From Tautonia marina (lineage in GTDB: Bacteria > Planctomycetota > Planctomycetia > Isosphaerales > Isosphaeraceae): a stretch of DNA of 64,000 nucleotides. The notes beneath the pieces were generated by a model. It was not told the DNA's origin. It saw only the letters and a program-made list of their open reading frames with translations, and made no database searches. Where the stretch lies: the NCBI RefSeq assembly GCF_009177065.1, contig NZ_WEZF01000017.1, positions 118,050 to 182,049 of the forward strand. Direction: 5' to 3'. Position 1 is the first letter of the stretch; the number at the start of each line of letters is the position of its first letter. A program made the position numbers and the translations under genes. Of this stretch, positions 9,005 to 17,469 are shown one piece after another.

Positions 9005-10153
9005 GTGGAACCGAACATGATCGGGGCTTATGGTCCCTGGGCAGCATCACTTCTCGGAGAAGGTCCCGCTCGTCTCTCGTTCCGCAACCCTCGTTTTCTG
9101 CCCGAAGACCTCGTCGCATGGCGTCACCAGGCCCTCGACCGCGTGGCCGACCTGATGATCGAGCCTGAGGGCGGAGGCATTCCACAGGCCGAGGTCCAGC
9201 ACCGCTTCGAATACGATGGTCTGGTCGTTGAACATCTCAACTGGCAACTCCCTTACGGCCCACCGACCGAAGCCGTTCTGCTCAAGCCCACCGCAGCCAA
9301 GGGGCCCCTCCCCGCCATCCTCGCCCTGCACGACCACGGGGGCAACAAGGCTTTCGGTTGGCGAAAAATCGCCCAGATGGGGGACGACCTGCACCCCGTC
9401 ATGCGAGAGCATCGTGACCACTATTACGGTGGCGTCAGCTGGGCCAATGAACTGGCGAAGCGCGGCTACGCGGTCCTCATTCACGACACGTTCGCCTTCG
9501 CCAGCCGTCGCATTCGCCTGGCAGATGTTCCTCGGGTACTGAAGGGCGATCTCGAAGAGGTCCACCCCGAGTCTGTCGAGGAAATCGAGGCGTACAATCG
9601 CTTTGCCTCACAACATGAGAGCGTGATGGCCAAAAGTCTTTTCTGCGCAGGCACGACCTGGCCCGGCGTCTTCCTGAGCGAGGACCGCCGCGCGCTCGAT
9701 TACCTTTGCTCCCGCCCCGATGTCGACGCCAGCCGCGTCGGCTGCGCCGGCCTCTCCGGTGGCGGCCTTCGAACCGTCTTCCTCGCCGGCACCGACGAGC
9801 GCATCGCCGCCGCGTGCTGTATAGGCATGATGAGTACCTGGCGCGACTACCTCCTCCACAAGAGCCATACGCACACGTGGATGATCTATATCCCCGGCCT
9901 TCCCCGCGACCTCGACTATCCCGAAATCCTCGGCCTCCGGGTCCCCCGCCCGACCCTTGTTCAGTACGATGAGGAAGATTCTCTGTTCACCCTTCCCGAA
10001 ATGCGACGCGCCGACCAAATGCTCACCGATCTCTATACCAAAGCCGGCTCTCCCAACCTCTACCGTGGCACCTTCTACCCCGGCCCCCATAAATTCGACC
10101 TCCCCATGCAAGCCGAAGCCTTCGACTGGTTCGACCAGTTTCTCTCCGATTGA
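9005..10153 (+). CDS. Alpha/beta hydrolase, dienelactone-hydrolase/acetyl-xylan-esterase-like
   Basis: 382 residues from GTG 9005 (GGAG about 9 bases upstream); ATG 9017 in frame is an alternative. No signal peptide. Visible motifs are the ALHDHGGNKAFGW oxyanion region, nucleophile elbow GCAGLSGGGLRTVFLAG, acid in VQYDEEDSLFT and His in YPGPHKFDLPMQ. The HALxHDHGG start and long lid place it with the large planctomycete esterase group that the window-edge gene (1-437) also resembles. The substrate is unknown. It is the last chromosomal protein gene before the integration site. Confidence 0.85.
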   Translation: MEPNMIGAYGPWAASLLGEGPARLSFRNPRFLPEDLVAWRHQALDRVADLMIEPEGGGIPQAEVQHRFEYDGLVVEHLNWQLPYGPPTEAVLLKPTAAKGPLPAILALHDHGGNKAFGWRKIAQMGDDLHPVMREHRDHYYGGVSWANELAKRGYAVLIHDTFAFASRRIRLADVPRVLKGDLEEVHPESVEEIEAYNRFASQHESVMAKSLFCAGTTWPGVFLSEDRRALDYLCSRPDVDASRVGCAGLSGGGLRTVFLAGTDERIAAACCIGMMSTWRDYLLHKSHTHTWMIYIPGLPRDLDYPEILGLRVPRPTLVQYDEEDSLFTLPEMRRADQMLTDLYTKAGSPNLYRGTFYPGPHKFDLPMQAEAFDWFDQFLSD

Positions 10154-10228
10154 TTTGCCTTCTCAGCTTCACCGCAGTTGACAGCCTCTGCTCAACCTTT
10201 ATAATCACCCTCGTCACCTTGACAGTGA

Positions 10229-10307
<79 letters not shown>

Positions 10308-10336
10308 GGCTGGATAAGGACTTACGGCAAGCCTAG

Positions 10337-10388
10337 AATCCTCCCGGATACGCTGTGCAGAGAACCTGTGCAGAGTTCCGGGAGGATT
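10337..10388 (+). promoter_or_regulatory. Integrase leader hairpin hiding the ribosome binding site
   Basis: AATCCTCCCGG (10337-10347) and CCGGGAGGATT (10378-10388) form a perfect 11-bp stem. The right arm contains the GGGAGG Shine-Dalgarno of the integrase (ATG 10393). The 30-nt loop carries CTGTGCAGAG twice (10353 and 10366). Folding would block translation; the loop repeats may also be integrase arm sites. Confidence 0.55.
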
Positions 10389-10392
10389 GCAT

Positions 10393-11409
10393 ATGCCCCG
10401 CCGACGCCCGGCGCCCTTCTGGCGCGAGCAGACCCGGTGCTGGTATGTCCAGCTCGGCAAGAAGCAAATCCGGCTTTCCCCCGACGAAGAGGAAGCGTTC
10501 CGGCTCTACCATGAGCTGATGAGCCGCCCTGCGGAGGAACGCGCCGATCCCGTGGCGGAGGTACCGGCCGATGCTGCTTCGCTCCTCGATGCGTTCCTGG
10601 AGTGGACGCAGGCGAACCGCGCCCCGCACACCTACACCTGGTACCAGGCCTACCTGCAGCGGTTCGCCGAGGCGCTGCCCAAAGGCATCAGCGCCTCTGA
10701 ACTGAAGCCGTTCCACCTCACGCAGGCCATGGCCCGCTTCCCACAGTGGGGCAACAACACCAAGAACGATTTTATCTCGGCCGTGCAAAGGGCCTTCAAC
10801 TGGGCGGTGGAGCAGGAACTTATCGCAACGTCGCCCTTCGCCCGCATGAAGAAGCCGGGGAGGGAAGCCCGTGAGCTGGCCATCAGCCCGGCCGAATACG
10901 CGGCCATCACAGGGGCCATCGGCGAAGGTGCCTTCCTCGACCTCGTGGAACTCGCCTGGGAGACCGGGGCGAGGGTGCAGGAACTGCGCATCCTTGAAGC
11001 GCAGCATGTGGATCTGGGGCACGGCCGCATCGTGCTGCCGCCGAGCAAGGCGAAGGGCAAGAAGCATTACCGGGTCATCTACCTTACGGACCGGGCGAAG
11101 GCGATCGTTGCCCGGCTGATGGAGACGATGCCGGAAGGCCCGCTCTTGCTGAACGCCCGGGGCAAGCCATGGACGAAGGATGCCATCAACTGCGCCTTCA
11201 CCCGGCTCTCGAAGAAGCTCGGGAAAAAATACCACCTCGGGGCGCTCCGTAAGGGGTTCGCCACCGAGGCGCTGAAAAACGGGCTCGATACGGTGACGGT
11301 GGCGCACCTGCTTGGGCACGCGGATACGAGCATGGTCAGCCGTGTCTATGCGAAGGTGCAGCAGGATCCCGCGTTCATGGCGGATGCCATGAAGCGGGCG
11401 AAGGGTTAA
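10393..11409 (+). CDS. int: Tyrosine integrase of the element
   Basis: 338 residues, start at ATG 10393 with GGAGG eight bases before. Residues ~60-155 are the core-binding helical domain and ~165-330 the catalytic domain. Catalytic positions are Arg194 in TGARVQELRI, Lys near 224 in KAKGKKHYRV, Arg286 in GALRKGFATEAL, His309 in LLGHAD and Tyr319 in SRVYAKV. The usual His of the HxxR box is Gly283 here, a tolerated variation in this superfamily, with His281 two residues before it. Its place next to tRNA-Pro identifies it as the integrase for the attL/attR pair. Translation may be controlled by the hairpin over its ribosome site. Confidence 0.95.
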   Translation: MPRRRPAPFWREQTRCWYVQLGKKQIRLSPDEEEAFRLYHELMSRPAEERADPVAEVPADAASLLDAFLEWTQANRAPHTYTWYQAYLQRFAEALPKGISASELKPFHLTQAMARFPQWGNNTKNDFISAVQRAFNWAVEQELIATSPFARMKKPGREARELAISPAEYAAITGAIGEGAFLDLVELAWETGARVQELRILEAQHVDLGHGRIVLPPSKAKGKKHYRVIYLTDRAKAIVARLMETMPEGPLLLNARGKPWTKDAINCAFTRLSKKLGKKYHLGALRKGFATEALKNGLDTVTVAHLLGHADTSMVSRVYAKVQQDPAFMADAMKRAKG

Positions 11410-11639
11410 CGCAGGCGGATGTGCTTGAGGTTGCGGGGCGCCACCGGCGCGGGGGGAGGGGGCGCGGCTTCCCTGCCGCGTTCGGACTGGTGCAAATATT
11501 CCTCGATGTGCCCCTCGGATATACGGATCATCCCCCGGCCGTGGCCGATGCGGTAACAGCCAAGCCGGCCCGAGGCCACGAGGCTGTAAACCAGCGACGG
11601 CGAGACTTCCAGCCTCCGTGCGGCCTCGGCAACGGTCAT
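11406..11639 (-). CDS. xis: Excisionase-like helix-turn-helix protein
   Basis: 77 residues from ATG 11639 (GGAG 10 bases upstream). MTVAEAARRLEVSPSLVYSL plus RIGHGRGMIRISEGHIEEYL is the winged HTH_17/MerR-like fold of excisionases. A Pro/Ala-rich tail follows. The gene overlaps the integrase stop by four bases tail to tail, as is common for recombination directionality factors. The role is inferred from fold and place. The upstream neighbour's stop overlaps its start (ATGA), so it is the last gene of a leftward small-gene run. Confidence 0.8.
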   Translation of the reverse strand: MTVAEAARRLEVSPSLVYSLVASGRLGCYRIGHGRGMIRISEGHIEEYLHQSERGREAAPPPPAPVAPRNLKHIRLR

Positions 11640-11764
11640 TCTTCGCGCTCCAGGACATTCTCGCGGACCCACTTCCAAACGAAGCAGCAGGCGAAGAATG
11701 CACCGAAGCCGCCGCCGAAGAAGGCGGCGAAGATAATATCGAGATGTGCATGTGCGAACATCAT
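11636..11764 (-). CDS. 42-residue single-span membrane protein
   Basis: A tiny protein with GGAGG eight bases before a double ATG at 11764. The central part (IIFAAFFGGGFGAFFACCFVW) is one membrane helix followed by a charged tail KWVRENVLEREE. The start overlaps the stop of 11761-11928 and the stop overlaps the excisionase start, so it is translationally coupled. Function unknown. Confidence 0.6.
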   Translation of the reverse strand: MMFAHAHLDIIFAAFFGGGFGAFFACCFVWKWVRENVLEREE

Positions 11765-11928
11765 GGCTTTTCCTCCAGGATGCGTCGGGCGATGATGTAA
11801 GCCTCGCGCAGGTAGTCGCCCCATTCTTCCTCGCGCATCAGGCAGCGGATGATGAATAGCGTTTCGTTGGCGATACGCAGGGCTTTGTCGTGGATGGCCG
11901 GGTCGGCCGGCTGCGACTGGATGAACAT
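11761..11928 (-). CDS. 55-residue small protein, unknown
   Basis: Starts at ATG 11928 and ends at TGA 11761, overlapping the next ATG. Sequence begins MFIQSQPADPAIHDKALRIA and has an amphipathic helical look with no membrane segment. The support is its place in a chain of tightly overlapping small genes rather than homology. Confidence 0.5.
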   Translation of the reverse strand: MFIQSQPADPAIHDKALRIANETLFIIRCLMREEEWGDYLREAYIIARRILEEKP

Positions 11929-11938
11929 GGCGGCCCTC

Positions 11939-12118
11939 TCAGTTCAGGGATGGTTCGTGGAGCCAGGCCCTACGTTCGGCGTGCTTGAGGGCCTCAAGGA
12001 CGAGGAAGACAACGCGGCCGAAGCGGATGGCCGGGGCGTTATCGCCGTCGAGGGCATTCACGATGCCTTCGGCGACCTTGCAGGCATGCTCGTAGCGTTG
12101 GTCTTGGCTTCCGGGCAT
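11939..12118 (-). CDS. 59-residue small protein, unknown
   Basis: ATG 12118 is preceded by GGAGG at seven bases. Contains YEHACKVAEGIVNALDGDNA and VVFLVLEALKHAERRAW, probably two helices. No family recognised. It is part of the leftward small-gene run. Confidence 0.5.
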   Translation of the reverse strand: MPGSQDQRYEHACKVAEGIVNALDGDNAPAIRFGRVVFLVLEALKHAERRAWLHEPSLN

Positions 12119-12131
12119 GGCGGTACCTCCG

Positions 12132-12536
12132 TCAGAACAGGGTTGTTTGCGTTGGTGGGGGTAGCGGCTCCGGCAGGAACAGCCGGGGCCGGCCCAGCTC
12201 ACGTTCGATACGCCGGCACATGGCCTCGAAGTATTCCGGGTCGCGTTCGATGCCGATGAAGCGCCTGCCGAGCCGGAGGCAGGCGATGCCGGTGGTGCCC
12301 GAGCCCGCGAACGGGTCGAGCACGGTTTCCCCGGGGTCGCTGAACAGGCGGACCCAGTCGCACAGCAGCCGGAGCGGCTTTTGCGTCGGGTGCACCTGGT
12401 CGCGTTCGACGTTGCAATGCCAGACCGCGTGGTGGCCGCCGCCGTTCCACGGCAGGCAGGCCCATGCGATTGAAATTCCTCCAGGTGAAGGCCTGGGCGC
12501 GGGCAGCCGGAAGGCCGCCCGGCCCGGCCAGGGATA
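12132..12536 (-). pseudogene. C-terminal fragment of a DNA methyltransferase
   Basis: The open frame directly follows, in the same frame, the stop of the 12537-13472 gene and has no ATG. It reads PWNGGGHHAVWHC, then HPTQKPLRLLCDWVRLF, DPFAGSGTTGIACLRLGRRF and ERDPEYFEAM. HPTQKP and DPFAGSGTTG are the late motifs of N4/N6 (beta-class) methyltransferases. The early DPPY catalytic motif, which should lie N-terminal, is absent. Translation could only start at GTG 12395 or similar and would give an inactive piece. Best read as a gene remnant. Confidence 0.65.
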
Positions 12537-13472
12537 TCAGGCCTGCTTCTGCTCCGGGGGAGCGGAAGCAGGGGAGGGAAAGCCTGGCTGTTGCCGCAGC
12601 AGTGCATAGGCAGGTTTCCACAGGCCCGAGGCGACGAGCGCCGCGAGCCCGAGCCCGGCAACGGTGATGAGCACCGTCACCAGGCGGAAGGCGGCTGAGG
12701 CGGTTTCCTGGACCGCCGGCACTGCGGCGGTGATGAGGGGCTGGGCGACGTGCTCAGCACTAGCTTCGACCACGGTCCCGGCGAGATCCGCCGTACCGCT
12801 TACGAACGGTTCCGGGTTGGCGAGAAATGCGGTGAGCGTGGTGCCGACCGCGAGCGCCCCCTTGTTTTTCCAGATGAATTCCATCACTGGCTGGCCGTGC
12901 TTGCCCACGACACCGAGCAGCTCGGAAGCCCGGCCGGTGGCCGCAAGCTCGCCCGATTGGCCGAGCATCGCCAGCCGCCTCGCGTTCTGCGGGTCGAGAC
13001 CCTTGAACGCCTTTACGGCCCCTTCGCCATACTGGCTGACCAGCGGCAGGCCAACGCCTTTCGAGCGGATGATCGCCTCGGCCGCTTCATCGCCATGCTT
13101 TGCGGCAAGGGCGAGCGCCTGGGGGTTGCGGGCAATGAGTACCGCACCGTCGCCATGGCGGGCAAGCAGCCGCATGACGCGCGGCCCATGTTCACCAGCC
13201 TCATCGGCAAGCTCGATGGCCCTCGTGCCCAGCTGCCGGATGGCAGGCAAGGCATCGTCGCCGTGCTTCGCCGCCGCGCTGGCAATGCGCGACGCGAGCT
13301 TTTCGGTGGATTCCCCGGCGGCCTTGCCGCCAAACCGCTTGAAGACAAGCTCGGCCGCCTCGCGGGCAGCTTTGAGCCGGTCGGCCCGTGCCTCCGTGGC
13401 GGTGAGGAACGGCACCGCCAGGGCCATGAGGAGGAACACAACCCGACGAATTGCGCGTGGATCCTGCATCAC
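12537..13472 (-). CDS. Exported membrane protein with repeated KHGDEA-type motifs
   Basis: 311 residues; 1-31 is a signal peptide or anchor (VVFLLMALAVPFLTATEARA). Residues ~60-190 contain short repeats of the form AAKHGDDA, LARHGDGA, AAKHGDEA, SQYGEGA and VGKHGQP, suggesting stacked helical pairs. One membrane helix near 262-283 (TVLITVAGLGLAALVASGLW) precedes a Pro-rich tail. Its start overlaps the stop of 13469-14848 by four bases, so the two form one unit. It lies in the leftward run with the coupling protein, so a part in conjugation or the envelope is possible; no family recognised. Confidence 0.6.
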   Translation of the reverse strand: MMQDPRAIRRVVFLLMALAVPFLTATEARADRLKAAREAAELVFKRFGGKAAGESTEKLASRIASAAAKHGDDALPAIRQLGTRAIELADEAGEHGPRVMRLLARHGDGAVLIARNPQALALAAKHGDEAAEAIIRSKGVGLPLVSQYGEGAVKAFKGLDPQNARRLAMLGQSGELAATGRASELLGVVGKHGQPVMEFIWKNKGALAVGTTLTAFLANPEPFVSGTADLAGTVVEASAEHVAQPLITAAVPAVQETASAAFRLVTVLITVAGLGLAALVASGLWKPAYALLRQQPGFPSPASAPPEQKQA

Positions 13473-14848
13473 TTGCCTCCGTAGTAGTGGGTGTGGAAGT
13501 TGGCGGCCTCGATGAGCTTTTCTGCCGGGGCCGTGTGCACGCCTCGCTGTGCGGTGATATGCTCCCGCATCAGCTCCTGCCCGAGGACGCGCCCCATGAG
13601 TGTGTAGTAATTCACATAACAGCGATGGTTCCAGAGCCAGGCGAGCCGGTGCCGCAGGCCGAGGTCCTGCGCCCCCTCCAGGGCCAGCGTCGCCCGGAGC
13701 CCGGCGGCCCGGACCATGGGGTCAGGGTGGTGTTCCAGCTGCGCCAGCAGGCCGAAGCGCTTGCGGTGCTCGTCACTGGCATCCCCCGCGATGAGGAGTG
13801 CACAGACGCCGTCGATGGCGAGTTCGACGCGGCGCGCGACCTGCGCTTCCGGGTCGTAGCCGCCGAGCGCCAGGCCCTTATTCATGGCCTTATCGGCCGC
13901 GTAGCCGGCTGCCGCATTGATGCCGAACCGGGTGAGCCGATCCGTATCGTCACCGGCCGCCCATCCTTCAACGGCATCGCCGAGCATCCAGGCCAGCACG
14001 AAGCGCCCCATCGTGATGGCAAAGTCCTCGGTTGCCGCGCGGATCACACCATCGATCGCCGAGCCAGGCAACTGCGCGAGCTTAGCGTTGCCCCGCATCG
14101 CCGGTGCCGGGATGGCCACATCCGGGAGGTCGGCCTGGAGCCGGACCAGAAGACCTGCCTCGATGGCATCCAGCCGGGCAGCGTATTCCCGGATGAGCTT
14201 GCCGAGATCGGCATCCAGCGCGTCGGCATCGAGCACATAGCGGGTGAAGCAGCGCCGCACATAACGCTCGAACGGATCCGTATCCGGCGTGGTGAAGCCC
14301 CCGGCGCCTGGGCCGTTGAAGAGCTCATCGAGTCCCTTCATGAGGCCCTTCGCGGCCCCTTCTGCAACGCTTGCCGCGTATTCGAGCTTCCCTTCCGTGC
14401 CGATGACCGTGTGCGCGAAGCGCTTTGCCCCTTGCTTTGCCTCGTTGATGCGGGCCTCGATGCGGCGCATCGCATCGTTGAGTTCCGCCTGGGCTTCCTT
14501 AAAGGCACGTTCATATTCCGCGTCCACCGCCCGCCATTGCTCCAGCTGTTCCGCGCGGGAAGGCGCGGCGGGCGGTTGCTGGAGGGCGATGGTGCCCATC
14601 GCCATGGCCTCGCCCAGCCAGGCCCTGACCGGGGCGGGGAGCAGGAAGCGGCGGTGCTGGAGCTGCTCGGCGATGCGCCGCTTCTCAGCGGGTGAGAGTT
14701 CGGCGCGGATGGGAGCCGGCGCCTCGGCGCGTGGCGTTGGCGGTTCCTGCCAGGCGCCGGCCTTGCCGGCGAGGCAGGTGAGGGCGAGCGCGGCCAGCAC
14801 GGCGCGGCCGCATCGTGTGCGTTCAATCTTTCGGGACTGTGCAAACAT
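13469..14848 (-). CDS. Large exported helical protein, unknown
   Basis: 459 residues. Residues 1-33 are a signal peptide ending KAGAWQ. A coiled-coil-like stretch at ~100-145 (EQLEQWRAVDAEYERAFKEA, LNDAMRRIEARINEAKQG) precedes an Ala-rich helical body. The C-terminal third resembles a helical-repeat segment (LEHHPDPMVRAAGLRATLAL). It is coupled to 12537-13472 by overlap. Not recognised; the context with virD4 and parB suggests an element function. Confidence 0.6.
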   Translation of the reverse strand: MFAQSRKIERTRCGRAVLAALALTCLAGKAGAWQEPPTPRAEAPAPIRAELSPAEKRRIAEQLQHRRFLLPAPVRAWLGEAMAMGTIALQQPPAAPSRAEQLEQWRAVDAEYERAFKEAQAELNDAMRRIEARINEAKQGAKRFAHTVIGTEGKLEYAASVAEGAAKGLMKGLDELFNGPGAGGFTTPDTDPFERYVRRCFTRYVLDADALDADLGKLIREYAARLDAIEAGLLVRLQADLPDVAIPAPAMRGNAKLAQLPGSAIDGVIRAATEDFAITMGRFVLAWMLGDAVEGWAAGDDTDRLTRFGINAAAGYAADKAMNKGLALGGYDPEAQVARRVELAIDGVCALLIAGDASDEHRKRFGLLAQLEHHPDPMVRAAGLRATLALEGAQDLGLRHRLAWLWNHRCYVNYYTLMGRVLGQELMREHITAQRGVHTAPAEKLIEAANFHTHYYGGK

Positions 14849-14920
14849 CTCGATGCTCCTGAATCGTAAAGGGATTGGAAACCCGGAATGGGAAACGGCC
14901 CTCCGTGGCCAGGGTGCGGC

Positions 14921-15463
14921 CTAGCGGCCGCGCCCGAGGTCCTGGTCCTGGGAGAGGTCCATCGGGGTGGCCTGGGGCGTGAGGGGCTCCGCGCGGGAGA
15001 CCTCCAGCGCCTCGGCCACAGGGTTCCTGGCTTCCGCCTCCGGGGCGGAGCGGTCGCCGGTCGGCCCGCGCTCCGGCTCCTGGTTGCGGGGCTTTTCGGC
15101 CTCGGGCGGGCCGGGGCGCGAGGCCTCCAGCACGGCGGCGACCGGGTTGTGCTGGACCATCGCCAGCCCCTCCGACTGCTCGATGGAGGGGCCGAAGATG
15201 CCGTGCTCCTGCGCGACTTCGGCAGGCGTTGGCGTGAACAAGCCGCCGATTTCGCTCTTCTGGATGCTGTCAGGGAACGCTTTCAGCGTTTCCGAGAGTT
15301 CGTCGATCCCTTGCCTGAAGGCCGCCCGCAGGTAAGGCTCGCTGGTCACGGCGCCGATGGCCTGGGATACAGGCCCCTCGCGCAGGGTCTCGCGGATACC
15401 GGGTGGGCGTTCACCAGCTCCGGTATCCTGCCGTGCGGGGGTAGGGTTGCCTTGTGCTGCCAT
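14921..15463 (-). CDS. Hydrophilic protein of unknown function
   Basis: 180 residues with no signal or membrane segment. Residues ~25-75 are helical (TSEPYLRAAFRQGIDELSET), the rest is Pro/Glu/Ala-rich and probably disordered, with two near-repeats NPVAAVLEASR and NPVAEALEVSR. It overlaps the end of the coupling-protein C-part by ~50 bases in another frame, so it belongs to that leftward operon. Confidence 0.5.
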   Translation of the reverse strand: MAAQGNPTPARQDTGAGERPPGIRETLREGPVSQAIGAVTSEPYLRAAFRQGIDELSETLKAFPDSIQKSEIGGLFTPTPAEVAQEHGIFGPSIEQSEGLAMVQHNPVAAVLEASRPGPPEAEKPRNQEPERGPTGDRSAPEAEARNPVAEALEVSRAEPLTPQATPMDLSQDQDLGRGR

Positions 15464-16190
15464 AGGACTTCTCCTTGCGCCCGGAAAAGGGTTGAGGTGC
15501 CTCGCCGTACCGCCCGGGCATGCCGGTAGGCGAGGCCTGCGCTGGTGCCTCCGGGGTCGTCATCACGGGGGGCGTTTCGTGCAGGCCGAGCGCGAACGCG
15601 CCGACCCCGGCCCCGTAGAGGCAGGAAAGCAGCAGGACGGAAAGCGCCCGGAGCCCGGCCCTGAGGCCGATCGGCTGCGGCCTGGCGTAGCGGCCGCGCC
15701 GGAACTCGGGCGCGTTGTAATAGCGCACCAGCTCGCCGCAGATCGGCGGGGTGCCGGAAACGAAGGCGAGGAAGCAGCTGCGAGGGAGGTTCAGCACTTC
15801 ATCGGGCTTCAGGAGGTGGCGTGCCACCTCCGAAGTGCTGACATTCCGGCTGGTGGTCAAGGAGCCGGCCTGCGGCTGCTCGAAGGCAACGGTCGCTGGC
15901 TTCGACCAGGAGGTGCCTTCCTGGTGGGAGAGCACCTGGATCGTCGCTTCACCCAGCCGTTTGCTGATCGCTTCGGCGGAGGTGTAATCGTTCAGGCCGT
16001 GATAGGTCTGGACATCCATGTTCGACCAGAATTCAGAAGGCTCGGGAAAGCATTCCCTGACCTGGTCGATGTCCTGCCAGAACCACCAGCTCGAAACCTC
16101 ATACCCCCGGAGCAGGGACACGATGTTCTGGAGCTCGCGCATGCGCCCGAGCTGCCTCGCCTCATCGAAAATGAATAAGACCCTAGCCAT
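15411..16190 (-). CDS. VirD4/TraG-type coupling protein, C-terminal half (split gene)
   Basis: 259 residues. It starts with the Walker B strand of the coupling ATPase (MARVLFIFDEARQLGRMREL) and follows with IVSLLRGYEVSSWWFWQDID, typical of TraG C-terminal halves. A membrane helix near 178-200 (ALSVLLLSCLYGAGVGAFAL) and a Pro-rich tail follow. Its ATG lies inside the end of the N-terminal half gene (stop TAG at 16183-16185). In the usual protein the two halves are one chain, so this is a frameshift or a true split made by translational coupling. Confidence 0.75.
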   Translation of the reverse strand: MARVLFIFDEARQLGRMRELQNIVSLLRGYEVSSWWFWQDIDQVRECFPEPSEFWSNMDVQTYHGLNDYTSAEAISKRLGEATIQVLSHQEGTSWSKPATVAFEQPQAGSLTTSRNVSTSEVARHLLKPDEVLNLPRSCFLAFVSGTPPICGELVRYYNAPEFRRGRYARPQPIGLRAGLRALSVLLLSCLYGAGVGAFALGLHETPPVMTTPEAPAQASPTGMPGRYGEAPQPFSGRKEKSYGSTRQPYPRTAGYRSW

Positions 16191-17385
16191 GGTTGAGCTT
16201 CGCCCCATCGGTGGTGACGGCCCTGAGCAGCGAGCCGATGAGCAACCTGAGCAGGCCCCGGTTGGTGGCGATGAGATGCTCAGGGATGCAGATGTAAACG
16301 CTCATTGTTCCTGTGCGCCGCAGCGCCTTCGGGTCGAAGGTGGAGCTGCGCATGTGCTTGGCGACCCCGACGGAATCGAGCCACTGGAGGGAGCGGCCGA
16401 CGGTGGTCATCACGCTGCCGAGCTCGCGGTCGCGGTAATGCGAAATCCCGAACGCCTGGCGGCGGAGCATCCCGCCCATCGCATCGGAGGTGGCCATGTG
16501 CTGGAGGGCTTTCGCGGTCGCCTCAGGCGAGACCAGCACCTCGCGCACGGTCTGGAGGTGGCGCTCTGTGGGGCTGGCATGGGCGGCGACCCAGGCAATC
16601 ACCCCGGAGATGAACAGCGACGCCGAATCGTTGAAGTGCGGGTCGCGCTCCTCGCCGGTGCGCTCGACCATGGCATCGCCCATGGCTCGGCAGAGGTCGA
16701 GCGCCTCGGGCGAATCACGGTCGATGAGGTCCATCGGGTTGAAGCAGTCCGAGCCGATGCTGCCGTGCCCGAAGAAATTGAGCAGTACGACCTGGTGGCC
16801 GAAGCGTTTGGCCCGGTGCTGCGCGGTGCGGAGGTAGTTTTCGAGCTTGGGGTCGAAGATGACGACCGAGCCCGGATGGCTGAGCAGGTTCGGGATGATG
16901 TAGGAAGTACCCTTGCCCGAGCCGGTCGGCGCGACCGTGGCGGCGTGGGTAAATTCCTTCACCCGGATCAGCTCGCCCTTGCCGTTTCCGGCGAAGAACC
17001 GCCGGACGGCATTCGCTGAATCAGCAAGCGGCGTGGTGAAGATCGCAGATAGCTTGCCGAGCGCGTTGCCGGCCACCGGGTCGGCGCGGCCGAGGATGAT
17101 GCCCTCGCTGCCGCCGAGGAGCCGATTGCGGATCAGCTCCCTTGTGGTGGCCCAGCGGGCAGTGCCATACGCCCCGGAGCCGGGCTTTCCCCTCCGGCGG
17201 AGCTGGCTGGCGATGCCGAGGGTGGCGACCACCAGCCCCGGCCCGGGAAAGCGGGCGATCAGCAGGCCGGTCGAGCCGATCATGACACCGTAGCTCAGGG
17301 CGATGGTGCCGCGCACGGTGAGCGCATAGCCGAAGCCCATCGCCTTCGTGGCCAGTGTGAAGGGCCGCATACGTTTCAATCGCAT
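16183..17385 (-). CDS. VirD4/TraG-type coupling protein, N-terminal half (split gene)
   Basis: 400 residues from ATG 17385 (AGGAG nine bases upstream; the frame extends to 17412). Two membrane helices lie at ~25-46 and 50-62; Walker A VAPTGSGKGTSYIIPNLL is at 151-168; DPKLENYLRTAQHRAKRFGH follows. It stops at LLRAVTTDGAKLNHG, just before the Walker B strand, which is encoded in the next frame at 15411-16190. Coupling proteins bring the relaxase-DNA complex to the secretion channel. The partner here is the MobF relaxase at 37893-40748. Confidence 0.8.
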   Translation of the reverse strand: MRLKRMRPFTLATKAMGFGYALTVRGTIALSYGVMIGSTGLLIARFPGPGLVVATLGIASQLRRRGKPGSGAYGTARWATTRELIRNRLLGGSEGIILGRADPVAGNALGKLSAIFTTPLADSANAVRRFFAGNGKGELIRVKEFTHAATVAPTGSGKGTSYIIPNLLSHPGSVVIFDPKLENYLRTAQHRAKRFGHQVVLLNFFGHGSIGSDCFNPMDLIDRDSPEALDLCRAMGDAMVERTGEERDPHFNDSASLFISGVIAWVAAHASPTERHLQTVREVLVSPEATAKALQHMATSDAMGGMLRRQAFGISHYRDRELGSVMTTVGRSLQWLDSVGVAKHMRSSTFDPKALRRTGTMSVYICIPEHLIATNRGLLRLLIGSLLRAVTTDGAKLNHG

Positions 17386-17469
17386 AGGCGGATGCTCCTG
17401 GTGGGCGCGCACCTTCCACGGCCCCCGGCGGCGCCGGGGAGGGCGGGCACCCTGGTTACGGGATGTGGT

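Noticed and set aside
10333..11751. 472-codon open frame on the minus strand
   Set aside because: It lies opposite the integrase, has Arg/Pro-rich composition and no family pattern; a GC-rich shadow frame.
13451..14695. 414-codon open frame on the plus strand
   Set aside because: Antisense to the 13469-14848 gene, which has a signal peptide, a ribosome site and coupling to its neighbour.
16018..17019. 333-codon plus-strand frame
   Set aside because: Antisense to the coupling-protein halves, whose Walker motifs are unmistakable.
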